Shown here piece by piece: positions 31,346 through 41,949 of a stretch of DNA of 64,000 nucleotides. The translations under genes were made by a program, and so were the position numbers. The stretch lies in contig CAMZMU010000027.1 in assembly GCA_947311845.1 (NCBI GenBank), positions 51,471,058 through 51,535,057 of the forward strand, written 5' to 3'. Under the pieces are notes generated by a model. It was not told where the DNA came from and ran no database searches. It was given only the letters and a program-made list of their open reading frames with translations. Source of the stretch: Poa pratensis. Lineage: Eukaryota > Streptophyta > Magnoliopsida > Poales > Poaceae. Each line of letters starts with the position of its first letter. Within the stretch, counting starts at the first letter, position 1.

Positions 31346-32308
31346 TTATGACAGTTAACCCACCCAAGTCAGCTTCCAAAATTTCGCATGCTATCTTGGC
31401 TGGAAAATAACTCACGAGAAGGGTTTGATATCAAGCGCATCAAAGATCCCACTGGCTTGGTGAAGCCAATCCAGTATTCAGACTCCTATATCCACGTAAT
31501 TTAGTAAAAGCACAGTTTAGCTGAGCTAAATGCATGAAGGTGGAATGCACCGGCAATTGAAGTGGTACAGAGAAATCAGAACTGTCCTCCAAATCAAATC
31601 GCGAACAACATCTCGGAGCACAGAGTTATTTGCATATGCTCACATGATCTCTTGCATGACTGGCTTTGCTGAATCAAAAAAAAAACTATTGTGATACCAT
31701 TTGGTTGTGTCGGAAGATATCGCATCACTGAATATCTTGGTTCAACTGCATCCAGCAGGGTCGTACAGGCACGCGATCTTTGCGTGAAATGGATGTATGC
31801 CTTAATAATTAGAAATGACAAAGATTTTTTTTATCAGAACTTGGATGGGATAAAGCTTCTTAAGTTTGCAAATAAACATGATCTGTCATATGCTCATCAG
31901 ATTCCTATATGATTTTCTACTACTTAAATGTTGATATATGGAGATACATTTACAAATGGAACAACAAGCTTTAAGCTAGATGGGGACACAAAAGCTTGGG
32001 ACATGATCTGGAAGTGCCATGTAGTCCTGTACCACATAAGATGAGATTCATTTTCATACATGAAAAATACTCTCAAACGATATAACCTAGGGCTACAAAC
32101 TTTCTGTAACACTTGATATGGCTTCACAGGCCGCGCGGGCCTACAAAATTTCTGCAACACTTGATATTTCCTAGCTCACTAGTACAGAAAGTCAAAACGA
32201 AATCTGTGAACATATAACATCGACCTACGGAGGCATGTGCCTTACACACGCAACCGTGAAGGGCGATCCGGAAAGCCTAATGAGAACCGACACAAAAGAG
32301 CGCATTAA
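31346..32308. other. Degenerate intergenic DNA, possibly old LINE remains
   Basis: No gene can be supported. Parts up to about 31500 may continue the LINE fragment but are too decayed to read. Confidence 0.35.
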
Positions 32309-32510
32309 GAGAATCCACGGGGGCCTCCAAATGATTCTCAAAGACCCATTGGGGTTTTGGACATCCAAAACCGTCACCAGCGGCACCCCCAAAGTCTCGC
32401 GATTTTGTGTCCGGCACACCGGCCCTCTTGGAGGTGCCGGACATGGGGGCGGACACATGGCCCTGACAAGGGTGACCCGCCCGTCATAGAGAGACAGTCG
32501 CGCCCAATTC
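32309..32510. mobile_element. Truncated end of the same transposon family as 41624-44076, inverted
   Basis: Read left to right, this stretch matches the inverse of the right end of the 41624-44076 element for about 200 bases: GGGGGCCTCCAAA, CACCAGCGGCACCCCCAAA, GCGATTTTGTGTCCGGCAC, GGAGGTGCCGGACA and CCGCCCGTCATA appear in the same order. It starts near 32309 with GAGAATCCACGG, next to TAA. The opposite end was not found. Confidence 0.65.
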
Positions 32511-32611
32511 CCCTGCCTCTACATTGCTATCCCCGGCGCCAAAATTCTAAATCTTCCCTCCATTTCTCATACCTTCGCGCCGCCACTGCGACCTCCTCGC
32601 ATTCCGCCACC

Positions 32612-32901
32612 ATGCCTCAAAAGCCCGTCGGCCACTCGAAACCAAGGGGCGCAAGCCGCCGGCGTCGTCGCAGCCGAAGAGGAAGCAGATGAAGCAGGAG
32701 CCGCAGGAGGTTTCGTTGCCGGCAGCCAAGCCTACGCTGAGCCAGGCCGAGCTGCGCTCAGTCGCTTCCCAGCTTCGGCAACAACGGCGAGTTAAGGCGA
32801 AGGACAAGGCGGTGCATGAGCTGTCGCCAAACGACAACGGCGCCGAGATGTTGATCACCATGAGCCAAAGCAGATCTAGCCCAACGGAGTTTCCGAATTA
32901 A
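32612..32901 (+). pseudogene. Lys/Gln-rich ORF next to the truncated transposon end, frameshifted
   Basis: An ATG at 32612 lies after a CT-rich leader. The frame shifts within the first 20 codons, then a frame is open to about 32901 with KRKQMKQEPQEVSLPAAKP, LSQAELRSVASQLRQQRRVK and KDKAVHELSPND. The basic and Gln-rich composition suggests a nuclear protein, but I recognise no domain. Because it follows the transposon end, it is probably element-borne. Confidence 0.35.
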
Positions 32902-33291
32902 TAGTCTACGAACTAAGACTCCGTGCAGCATTTGGCGAGGAAACAGTACTTCTTTTGTTCAGGATTTATGTCGAACAGTGCGTGCGAAATACCATTGTAC
33001 CGCAAAAATGTTGAGCTGCAAAACACACATCATGTGTCCAGCTGGGCTGGGCGGAGAAAAACCGGGTCACATCGGTACTCCCTAAACGGACACATGGTCA
33101 GCTTGTTGTCCGTTTTTCCTTTCGGGTGAAACGTCGACAGCCACACTACTCCACACTTTCAACCTCCACCTTACTCCTCTCCCAATTCGAGCTGCCGCCC
33201 AAGCACCTGTTAAGCCATGACCGGCGTGCTGCCCTGTTCTCGACTTCTAGTCTGGCCACCGGTGGTACATAAAATATGTTTGTTTACTTTG
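32902..33291. other. Flank of the copia element
   Basis: No gene is seen. A GGACAC...GTCCGTTT pair near 33090-33115 resembles small inverted-repeat elements but has no clear ends. Confidence 0.35.
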
Positions 33292-33437
33292 TGTTAGACT
33301 ATAGAGTTTGTATCGGTTACAACTTATATTCATCCGAAACTTGTACTCCAAGTTAGGTCTAGCCTAGGTCGGTTTCCCCTCCTATATAAACATTGTATTC
33401 CCGGCTGTAATCATATACGAAATATATCAAGTTTACA
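33292..33437 (+). repeat. 5' LTR of the copia element
   Basis: It begins TGTTAGAC and ends TTTACA, 146 bases. It contains a CTATATAAACATT TATA box near 33382. A CTTTG pentamer lies just before it. Its partner is the truncated LTR at 39217-39330. Confidence 0.9.
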
Positions 33438-33449
33438 TGGTATCAGAGC
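33438..33449 (+). other. Primer-binding site (initiator Met tRNA type)
   Basis: TGGTATCAGAGC starts right after the LTR and is complementary to the 3' end of plant initiator methionine tRNA, the normal copia primer. Confidence 0.9.
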
Positions 33450-33465
33450 AGTTCGATCTTAGGGT

Positions 33466-34772
33466 ATGGCTCCACCTTCTCTTCCGCCGCCCACCCCACC
33501 ACCCCTTCCGCCGGCCGGCTACTTTGAACGCCGCGCCGCCACCATTGCCAAAGCCGCCGCCATGGCGCAAACCTCCTCTTCTACCTCTCTTGTTCCTATC
33601 CCAAACCCCTCTCCTACCACCCTCCTCGCTGCTCCGATGTCCCTGGCCGACACAATCGCGGATGTTAGTCCGTTTGTCCCCATCATCCTCGACCTCTCGG
33701 CCCACAACTATTACCATTGGCGCCACCTCTTCGATTTGCATCTCGGGCGCTGCAATCTCCGTTCCAATGGGTGAAAGACGATCTTGCAATCGTCCAATGG
33801 TTCTACACCCGCGTCTCCACCGAGATCTTCAATATGCTCGACCACGACGGTGCCACGGCTGCCGCCATCTGGGCTTCCCTGCGGCAGCTCTTTCAGAGCA
33901 ATAGCGATGCCCGCAAAAACGTCCTCCACACCGAGCTCCGCAACATGTCTCAAGGCGATACTCGAGTCAATCTATTCTGCCAACGCATCAAAGCCATCGG
34001 AGATGAACTCCATGAACTCGGCGACAACGTCAGCGACTCGCAGCTCATCAACATCATCGTCGTCGGTCTCAGCGATGACTTCGACAAGCAGGCCTCCTTC
34101 ATCCCCATGATGCGGCCCACTCCCACCTTCGCCGAGGTGCGCTCCATGCTTCAGCTCGCCGCAGAAACTCAAGCTCGCAAAGAATCTCGGCCCCGCGTCT
34201 TCCATGCCACGCTGCGCCCTACGCCGCCATCGGCCTCTACTGCACCTGCACCGCCACCTCCAGCGCCTGCGCCCGCAGCTCCCTCGGTGCAACCTCCCCA
34301 GGCTGGCGTCCCAGCCCCAACTATCGAGGGAAGAACCCGATATATCGGCCACCACGTGCTCCCGCGCCAACTACCTCGACAAGCAGTGCACCGCCACCAG
34401 CTCCACCGCCGTTCGCATCTCCGTCTGCTGCACCCTGGCGTCCTCCGCATGATCCCTGGACAGGGATGGTACAGGCCTGGCCCATGCCCTGGGCCGCACC
34501 GTCTCCGATCGGCGCTCCACCAGCTTATTCTGGCGCATGGATGCCGGGTGTCCGTCCTCACACTGGATCGCCCGGGCTCCTCTCCCCGCGTCCTCCAGCG
34601 AACGCCTACCTCGCCGCTCCTGCCTACAGTTCCTATGGTGGTCCTTCTCCCGGTGATGGATACCAGATGCATGCGATGTCGCCACTCCTGCCGACGCCAC
34701 CGCTCCTGCCCACACCGACCCAGCCTCCTGCATCGCCAACATGGGATCAAGCTGCCTTTTTGCAGGCCATGA
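33466..34772 (+). pseudogene. Copia Gag region, frameshifted
   Basis: The first ATG after the primer site starts a Pro/Ala-rich N-terminus; the frame is lost near 33765. The following frame reads WVKDDLAIVQWFYTRVS and continues with LRQLFQSNSDARKNVLH and FCQRIKAIGDELHELG, the conserved helical Gag core of copia elements (about 33780-34190). A Pro/Ala-rich linker follows, and the frame shifts again near 34380-34470. No clear CCHC knuckle is visible. Gag forms the particle that packages element RNA. Confidence 0.8.
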
Positions 34773-35044
34773 ACAACTTCGCTTCCCAAGGAAACTCAGG
34801 TACGGATTGGATCTTTGACTCAGGTGCATCTAGTCACATGTCTTCCTCGCGTAATATGATGTCATCGTGCTCTCCTTCAATTTTCTCCACTATTACTCTC
34901 GGTGACGGTAGCTCAATCCCTATACACTGTGTCGGTAACACCAATATCTCCACCCCCACTAGATCTCTCCTTCTCCGTGATGTTCTTGTTGCCCCAGCCT
35001 TAATCAAAAATCTAATTTCTGTCCGCAAATTCACCACTGATAAT
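34466..35044 (+). pseudogene. Copia protease region, cut by the solo LTR
   Basis: After a Pro-rich linker, the frame reads GTDWIFDSGASSHMS near 34800-34845, whose DSGAS is the protease active-site motif, and continues to the insertion point at 35044. The stop directly after this point belongs to the inserted LTR. The reading continues on the far side of the insertion at about 36164. Confidence 0.85.
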
Positions 35045-36158
35045 TGAAAGGATCGAGTAGGTTGACTAGAGGGGGGGTGAATAGGCAACTACCAATTTTA
35101 ATTTTCTTTTCAACAAGTTAGGGAATTGCTCAAATATAAGTTCTCTAAATATGCAACTAGGTGAGCAATCCTATATGATGAGCAATAAACTAGCTAACAA
35201 GATATACTAAACAAGGTAAGCTAGCAATACAAGTAAAGGTAGATAAAAAGGATAAGCACACGGTGACACGAAGATGATTCCCGAAGTTCACTTCCCAATG
35301 GAAGCTACGTCTTCGTTGGAGCGGTGTGGGGTCACAAGTGATCCCCGAATAGCCGTGATATGGCACACCGTATCTCCCTCGTGTTATCCTCCAACGAGGA
35401 GTTCCATGAGCTACTATATGATGCCCTCGAGGTTGGCAACAAACCTTTACAAGGATGAGGCACACTCCACAACTGAATTGGAGTCTCTCACCAAATTCCC
35501 GTGGCTCCCAAAGCCACAAGAATCACAAGGCCGGGGCACGTCTCCACAACTCAATTGGAGGCTCCCGGCTAGTCCCCGCGGCTTCCAAAGCCACAAGAAC
35601 GACCAACGACCGTCTAGGGTTCCAATGAACCCAAGATTCACAAGTTCCTCTAAGGAATGGATATGGAAATCAAATCGCTTTGGTGGAAGTGTAGATCTAG
35701 GTCAACTCTCCCAAATCCTAGAAGGACAAGGTGTTTGAGTGGGTAGGAGAGAGATCTACTAAGTTTAAGCTTGCAACAATGGTGGGGAAGATATTTCTGG
35801 TCGTGGTAGTTGGCTGGAGGTAGGTGGAGGGGTATTTATACCCCTCCCCGAAATCTAGCCGTTGCTTTTCAATCCGTCCAGAAACACTTGGGCCGGAACT
35901 TCCGGGCAAACCTCCGGGTAAACTTTCGGTCGATCACAGAACCCTTTTTCTCCGAAAATTTGTCGGCCGGAAGTTTCAGGCCGGAACTTCCGCCCCTTGG
36001 GCCGGAACTTCCGGCCAGTGAAAAATCCCAGCATTTCCATCACGACAGCTCTTCTATGTTCGTATAATTTGTACCTGTCACAAGCTCAACATACAGTTAA
36101 AAGGTGCTTGTGTTGTCATAATCACCAGAACAAGATTACGGGCAAGTATGCCCTTTCA
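35045..36158 (+). mobile_element. Solo LTR (1,114 bp) inserted in the copia protease region
   Basis: The unit starts TGAAAGG and ends CCTTTCA and is flanked by the identical pentamers ATAAT (35040-35044 and 36159-36163). TG...CA ends plus a 5-bp duplication are those of an LTR retrotransposon, and no internal region remains. Such solo LTRs arise by recombination between two LTRs. A TATA box sits in GGGGTATTTATACCCC at 35829-35845. CCGGAACTTCCGG-like palindromes follow at 35890-36015. The starting block AGAGGGGGGGTGAATAGGC is shared with the LTR at 52239. The exact family is not certain. Confidence 0.9.
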
Positions 36159-36163
36159 ATAAT

Positions 36164-37283
36164 CTAGTTTCCGTTGAATTTGATCCCTTTGGTTTATCAG
36201 TGAAGGACTTCCATACTAAGGCGAAGATCGTGCGCTTCAACAGCTTGGGTGATCTTTACTCTCTCCACGGTGTTCCAGCCAGCAATCAACCTTCCTCCTT
36301 GGTGGCCTCCGTAGATCTTTGGCATCAACGCTTAGGCCATCCCCATACTGCAACTGTGTCCTCAATACTTAGCGAATTTTCAATTCCATGTAATCGCAAC
36401 AATCATAATGTGTCGATTTGTGAGTCGTGTCAATTAGGCAAACATGTGCGTCTCCCTTTTTCTACTTCTCAATCTTCAAGTACTTTTCCTTTTGAATTAT
36501 TACATTGCGATATATGGACCTCACCTCACACTAGCGTTTCTGGATTTAAATACTACCTAGTCATGTTAGATGATTTCACTCACTATGTGTGGACTTTCCC
36601 TCTTCATAACAAATCTGATGTTCATACCACTTTTCTTAATTTTCAACACTATGTTGCAACACATTTTTTTCCTCCCAATTCGTTTTATTCAATGTGATAA
36701 TGGGCGAGAATTTGATAATTTTAGAAACCGCAACTTCTTTTTGCAACATGGAATTCTTTTACGATTTTCTTGTCCATATACCTCGCCCCAAAATGGCAAA
36801 GCTGAACGATCCCTACGCACTCTTAATGACATCATACGCACACTCTTAATTCACTCCTCCATGCCTCCTAAATTCTGGGTAGAAGCCTTGCGTATGGCCA
36901 CATATCTTCTGAATATCCGACCCTCCAAAGCAAATCCGCAATCCACTCCTTACTTCTCTCTATTTCTCAGCCATCCCAGCTATACTGCCCTTCGCGTCTT
37001 CGGATGTCTCTGTTTTCCAAATGCCTACGCTACATCTTCCAACAAACTAGCCCCTCGCTCCCTTCTTTGTGTTTTCCTTGGTTTCTCGGATGAACACAAA
37101 GGATATCGTTGCTATGACTTGCTCTTTGGTCACGTCCACATATCTCGCCATGTCACTTTCAATGAAACAATCTTTCCTTTTCTACTCGATCCTCTCCCTA
37201 CTCTACTGCACCTTCAACCACTGAACCATTGCCCTCATCCACACCAAACAATCGGCTCCTACCCCTGCTTCATATCCCTGTAG
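36164..37283 (+). pseudogene. Copia integrase, one frameshift
   Basis: Integrase joins element DNA to the target. The HHCC domain is seen as LWHQRLGHPH near 36318 and ICESCQLGKH near 36416. The first catalytic Asp is in LLHCDIW near 36500. The frame shifts near 36680. The new frame has the second Asp in QCDNGREF near 36699 and the Glu in QNGKAERSLR near 36792, then the GCLCFPN and GYRCYD blocks. The frame is lost again near 37230. Confidence 0.88.
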
Positions 37284-39084
37284 TGCCAGCAACTCCCTCT
37301 CCACTTCCTACCACGGCAGCACAAACCACCGAAAACTCTGCCATGGCAGACCACTCCACTACACGAGCTGACACGACAGAACAAATCAACGAAAACTCTG
37401 CCATGTCCGAACCCTCACCTACACGAGCTGCCGCGCCAGAACAACACACCGAAAACTCTGCCACGGCAGACCACTCACCTGCACAAGCTGCTTCCCCCTC
37501 TCCAGTGCCTGTCTCATCCGCTGCGCCAAGCTCTGGACCTACACCGACCCTTCCACCTCGTGCCATCCCAACACCTGCTCCCGCTAATGATCATCCTATG
37601 CGCACTAGAGCTAAATCAGGGTTTCGTCAACCACGTCAACCGCTTAATCTCAACGTCAATTCCTCTGTTTCTCCCCTTCCATCTAATAACAAAACTGCAC
37701 TCCTCGATCCACAATGGGCTGCTGCTATGAAAGATGAATACAATGCTTTAATTCAAAATAACACTTGGCAACTTGTTCCCAAACCATCCGGTTCCAATAT
37801 TGTTTCTGGTAAATGGGTTTTCCGTCAAAAATTCCACTCTGATGGCACTCTCTCTCGGTATAAGGCTCGTTGGGTTTGTCGAGGATACTCCCAACAGCAC
37901 GGTATCGATTACGATGAAACTTTCTCACCGGTTGCAAAGCCAGGTACAATACGCACTGTTCTTAGTATAGCCGTCTCCTCCACCTGGCCTATTCATCAAC
38001 TAGATGTAAAAATGCTTTTCTAAATGGTACTCTTAATGAAACTGTCTACTGTCAACAGCCTCAAGGTTTCGTCGACCCTAGTGCTCCCGAACACGTCTGT
38101 CTTCTTAAAAAATCCCTATATGGTTTAAAACAAGCTCCTAGAGCTTGGTTTCAACGTTTCTCAACGTTTATTCAATCCATTGGGTTCCTTCCATCTATTT
38201 CTGACACCTCTCTCTTTGTCTATAAACAAAATTCCAACACTGCTTATCTACTACTATATGTTGATGACATTATTCTCACAGCCTCCACACAACACTTCCT
38301 TGATCATATCATCTCTTTGCTTGCTACTGAATTCTCCATGACTGATCTCGGTCGTCTACACCATTTTCTCGGCATTGCTGTCACTCGTGATTCTACCGGT
38401 CTGTTTCTTTCTCAACGCCAATATACACTGGACCTTCTATCTCGTGCCAGAATGATTGATTGTCAGCCCTCTCGCACTCCTGTCGATGCTTCCTCCAAAC
38501 TATCCTCCACTGGTGATCCCTATTCTGACCCAACCTTCTATCGTAGTATCACCGGTGCCCTCCAATACCTCACAATCACTAGACCTGAATTGTCCTATGA
38601 TGTCCAGCAGGCTTGCCTATTTATGCATGACCCGCGTGTTTCCCATTACAATCATGTCAAACGTGTTCTACGCTATCTCAAAGGAACTCTTGATCATGGT
38701 CTTCACATCAACACTTCTTCTCCTTCCACTTTGACCGCATATTCCGATGCAGATTGGGCAGGATGCCCTGACACTCGTCGATCCACTTCCGGTTACTGTG
38801 TTTTTTTGGGTAACAACTTGATTTCTTGGTCTTCCAAAAGGCAGGTTACAGTCTCGCGTTCGTCTGCAGAAGCTGAGTATCGTGCTGTTGCACATGCAGT
38901 GGCTGAAACAGTTTGGCTTTGTCAGTTGCTTTCTCAGCTTCATCGTCCGCTTCAGCATGCCACCATTGTCTATTGTGACAACATCTCGGCGATCTACATG
39001 TCCAGCAACCCGGTGCAGCATCGGCGCACTAAGCATATTGAGATCGATATTCATTTTGTTCGCGAAAAGGTTGCTCTTGGATAG
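37229..39084 (+). pseudogene. Copia reverse transcriptase and RNase H, two disruptions
   Basis: After a Pro/Ser/Thr-rich linker with three 60-base repeats, the RT reads WVFRQKFHSDGTLSRYKARW near 37815 and GIDYDETFSPV near 37903. A one-base shift near 38015 interrupts it, then it continues with LKKSLYGLKQAPRAWF near 38104 and the catalytic YVDDIIL near 38258. RNase H follows, with YSDADWAGC near 38741 (first Asp), SSAEAEYRA near 38862 and the late Asp in YCDNISAIY near 38972. A TAG at 39082-39084 stands in frame before the final TKGL-type tail, which continues to about 39160. Confidence 0.9.
37325..37500 (+). repeat. Three 60-bp direct repeats in the integrase-RT linker of the copia element
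   Basis: GAAAACTCTGCCA starts at 37331, 37391 and 37451, exactly 60 bases apart. Each unit codes for about 20 residues around ENSA(M/T)A/S, so the repeats keep frame. The linker is a flexible region where such length changes are tolerated. Confidence 0.85.
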
Positions 39085-39216
39085 GTTCGAGTTCTTCATG
39101 TGCCTACGACAGCCCAGTTTGCTGATATCTTCACGAAGGGACTTGCTCCAACTCCTTTCATCGACATACGTTCCAGTCTCAACGTTGTTGAACCCCACGT
39201 TGACACTACGGGGGGA

Positions 39217-39330
39217 TGTTAGACTATAGAGTTTGTATCGGTTACAACTTGTATTCATCTGAAACTTGTACTCCAAGTTAGGTCTAGCCTAGGTCGGTTT
39301 CCCCTCCTATATAAACATTGTAATCCCAGC
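39217..39330 (+). repeat. 3' LTR of the copia element, truncated
   Basis: It follows ACGGGGGGA and matches the first 114 bases of the 5' LTR with about four differences. After CATTGTAATCCCAGC the sequence departs from the LTR, so the end and the target duplication are lost. Confidence 0.85.
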
Positions 39331-40129
39331 CCACCGATCTCCGCCGTGTCATGGCCATGCGCGCACGGCATGGGAAGTTCCGCTCGACGGATCCGCGCGC
39401 GGCGATAATCGCGGCACGCGGGCGCCGGCGAGAAGAGCCACCGCGCCGGCCACCAAACAGTTTCGATCTGCCGTCAGGGAGGCCAATTCCTATACATCAC
39501 CCTACAGCGACGCTGCCAATCTAAACTATAAACTGTGCTAACGACCGTATGTTTGGTACGTACGTTGCGGCGATTTTGCGTTTTAGCCCCTCGAAAATCA
39601 GGTAATTAACCCGCAGTCCTTTTTATTAGTGGCATACCGGTTTGAGTTTCGCAAAAACACCCTTCTTCCCTCCTTCCAGGCAGGCGACCCCGAGGCGCCC
39701 CCCGCGCCGCTGCCACAACACCCACCTCCACCTCGCCCCCAGCCCTCGCCGTCGCCAGAGGAGGCCGTACCACGGCGGACGGCGGCGGCGGCTCTCCCCC
39801 AGCCGTTTTCCCCAAACGGCTCCCTACTACCAAATCCCCCCAATCTTGGCCCGGTACAGCTCCAGGTTCGTCCTTGGCGTGCGCTTCTGCCCCGGCGGCG
39901 CCACGCCGTGCTCCGTCTCGGCGAACGGCTCCGACACCAGGGCATCCGCGCCGGCGGCGCTCAGCCGTGCTCCGTCTCGGCGAACGTCGGCCATCCGCGC
40001 CCCGCCAGGACGTGCTCCGCTTCGGAGGCTCGCATCCGCGTGGCTGGGCCTCCGTGGCCGCCGCGCCCGGCCTCCATGGATGCAGAGCATCCTCGGCCGT
40101 CTGGCTCTGCCATCCATGACCTTCGGCCC
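39331..40129. other. GC-rich flank with possible gene fragment
   Basis: At 39491-39519 lies CCTATACATCACCCTACAGC, a copy of the inverted-repeat motif also found at 50361. From 39640 the DNA is very GC-rich. The minus strand at about 39830-39940 reads SEPFAETEHGVAPPGQ and RTPRTNLELYRAKIGG, which has the look of a real exon piece, but I cannot name the family. A phrase GTGCTCCGTCTCGGCGAAC occurs twice (39908 and 39969). Confidence 0.35.
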
Positions 40130-40138
40130 CGGCCGAGG

Positions 40139-41129
40139 GGAACGAGATCCTCTAATGTAGGCAAAACTACTGCAGAGGGATGTAGTTGGCTATGGTCCGC
40201 TCGTTTCCCATCCAACGGTCGCAGCTCGAACTAGTAAAAAAAACAATCCGGCCAAAGCCTGTCCAACGAAGCTCCTGGTTTCTGTTGCTGCCGCCGGCGT
40301 CGCGACAGTCCCGCCTTGGAAGTTCGCCGGGAATCAAAGTGGTACCAACTTTAGTGCGGGAGAAGCCTCACCTCACCACTCAAAGCCGCGTTTTGAACCA
40401 GCACCAGTGCTGTCCTAATCGCCGCGCTCGACCTCCGCGCTGCCACTTCCATGGCGCACGCCGACCGGCGGGCGTCCTCCAAGAGAAGGAGCAGAAACAT
40501 GTGTCGTCCTGGTCGCCTCGCTTGACCTCTGCGCTACCGCTTCCATGGCGCACGCCTGCCGGCCAACATCCTCCAAGAGAAGAAGCAAGATCACATGTTG
40601 TCCCGGTCGCCGCGATCAAGCTCTGTGATGCCGCTTCCATGGCGCACGCCGGCCGGCCAGCGTTCTCCAAGAGAAGAAGCAAGATCACATGTCGTCCTCG
40701 TCGCCGCGCTCAAGCTCTGCGTTGCCGCTTCCATGGCGCACACCGGCCGGCCAGCGTCCTCCGAGAGAAGAAGCAGGAGCTCGTGTCGTCATGGTCGCAG
40801 CGTCGACTCTGCTTGTTCGCGTTGAGGCTGAGCTCTGTACGGGGCAGCGGCTGGCTTCGATCGTGTCCACTACTAGGTTGCATCACGCGCCCCGAAGTGA
40901 TAGCATGGCTGGCTCCGCCGTCGCCACACGGAAGCGTGAATCAAGAGTGACCGCCGTCGAGGATGGCCGGAGATGCGAGAGCGATGGCCGGGGATTACTT
41001 TGTTTCCATCCAAGCAAAATAGGCAGCAGGAAGTCTTTCGCTCGAACTGCCGTCCGATGCGAAACGAGCGAACCACAGCCAACAACGTCCCTCTGCAGTA
41101 TTTTTTCCTACGTCAGAGGATCTCGTTCC
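40139..41129. mobile_element. Second Mutator-like element, non-autonomous, with 9-bp target duplication
   Basis: The ends GGAACGAGATCCTCT (40139) and AGAGGATCTCGTTCC (to 41129) are inverted, with similarity of about 100 bases reaching the GCTCGAAC blocks. The perfect nonamer CGGCCGAGG flanks both ends (40130-40138 and 41130-41138). This identifies the Mutator superfamily. There is no transposase. Most of the 991-base element consists of a 93-base minisatellite. The element inserted into the GC-rich sequence at 39640-40130. Confidence 0.92.
40430..40810. repeat. 93-bp minisatellite inside the Mutator-like element
   Basis: The landmark CTTCCATGGCGCAC occurs near 40447, 40540, 40634 and 40727, giving a period of 93-94 bases over four copies. 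Each unit also has GGCCGGCCAGCGT-like and CTCCAAGAGAAGAAGCA blocks. The period is close to 31 codons, and a frame is open through the array, but the composition gives open frames on both strands. Confidence 0.85.
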
Positions 41130-41138
41130 CGGCCGAGG

Positions 41139-41620
41139 TCAGTATCATAATCATTTTGACCATCTCCACAGAACTGCTTTTTAGAAGATTTCGGTCCAAA
41201 AGATGGAAGTCGGCGGTCCGTTGTTACCACGCGCCGGACGGCCGGCCACCCTGCTGGCCTCCAATCCGCATATCGCTATAGCTATGCTGCACGCCGGCCG
41301 TCCAACCACTGCACCCGCTGGCCACCCATGCCCAGATTGCTATTTTCCTGATCTTCATAAGACAAGGTTTCGTCGGCCACCGTTCCCAGCTCGACGGCTT
41401 CCGCGCGCACCGTGGATGCTGTTGATGCCGTGGTCGAGCGTTGTGGGTGTGGCAGAGCGCCGCTCATGGTCGTCGAGATTGAGCTCCGCCCGTGCACGCA
41501 TGCTCTAGCGTTGCTTTTCTTCGTCCCTGTTGGGGATTGTTTCGGTAATTTTGACCAGTCAAACCCGTGTCACTCCCTTCATGTGATGCTGATGCTGTTA
41601 CTTCCTGAAATTACGAGATA
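41139..41620. other. Spacer between two DNA transposons
   Basis: GC-rich at 41200-41510, with short frames on both strands; nothing that I recognise. Confidence 0.35.
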
Positions 41621-41949
41621 TGAGAGCATCTCCACCGGGGGCCTCCAAATGTGTGTCCGGCACCCCCCCCCCCAATTGGGCCTCCTTTAGGGGGTGCCGG
41701 ACATGTGTCCGGTCAACATTTAGAGGTCACCCACAGCGGTACTCCCCAAAGGCCAACCCCCCCCCCCCCGAAATTAGAGCGAACTGTCGAACACCTTGCG
41801 GGCGCACCGTGGTCCGCCGCTGGCAACCGCCGCGTCGCTCCACGTTACGGCAACTGCCGCCGGTTCGTGTGGGCGTGCAACCGCTGCCGCTTGGCAGCGA
41901 TATCTAACCATCCTCGCGGGCGCACGTCGATGTCATTCTATTCGACGCC

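Larger units (their letters stand above)
33292..39330 (+). mobile_element. Ty1/copia retrotransposon with very short LTRs, decayed, 3' LTR truncated
   Basis: A 146-base 5' LTR (TGTTAGACTATAG...) is followed at once by the primer-binding site TGGTATCAGAGC, which matches initiator Met tRNA. Gag, protease, integrase, reverse transcriptase and RNase H follow in copia order. A purine tract ACGGGGGGA precedes the 3' LTR at 39217. The 3' LTR ends early at about 39330, missing roughly the last 32 bases. Over the shared 114 bases the LTRs differ at about four positions. The coding region has several frameshifts and is split by a solo LTR at 35045-36158. Without that insertion the element would be about 4.9 kb, usual for short-LTR copia lineages. 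Confidence 0.95.

Noticed and set aside
39629..40234. 200-codon plus-strand frame in GC-rich DNA
   Set aside because: Several overlapping frames on both strands are equally long; composition explains them.
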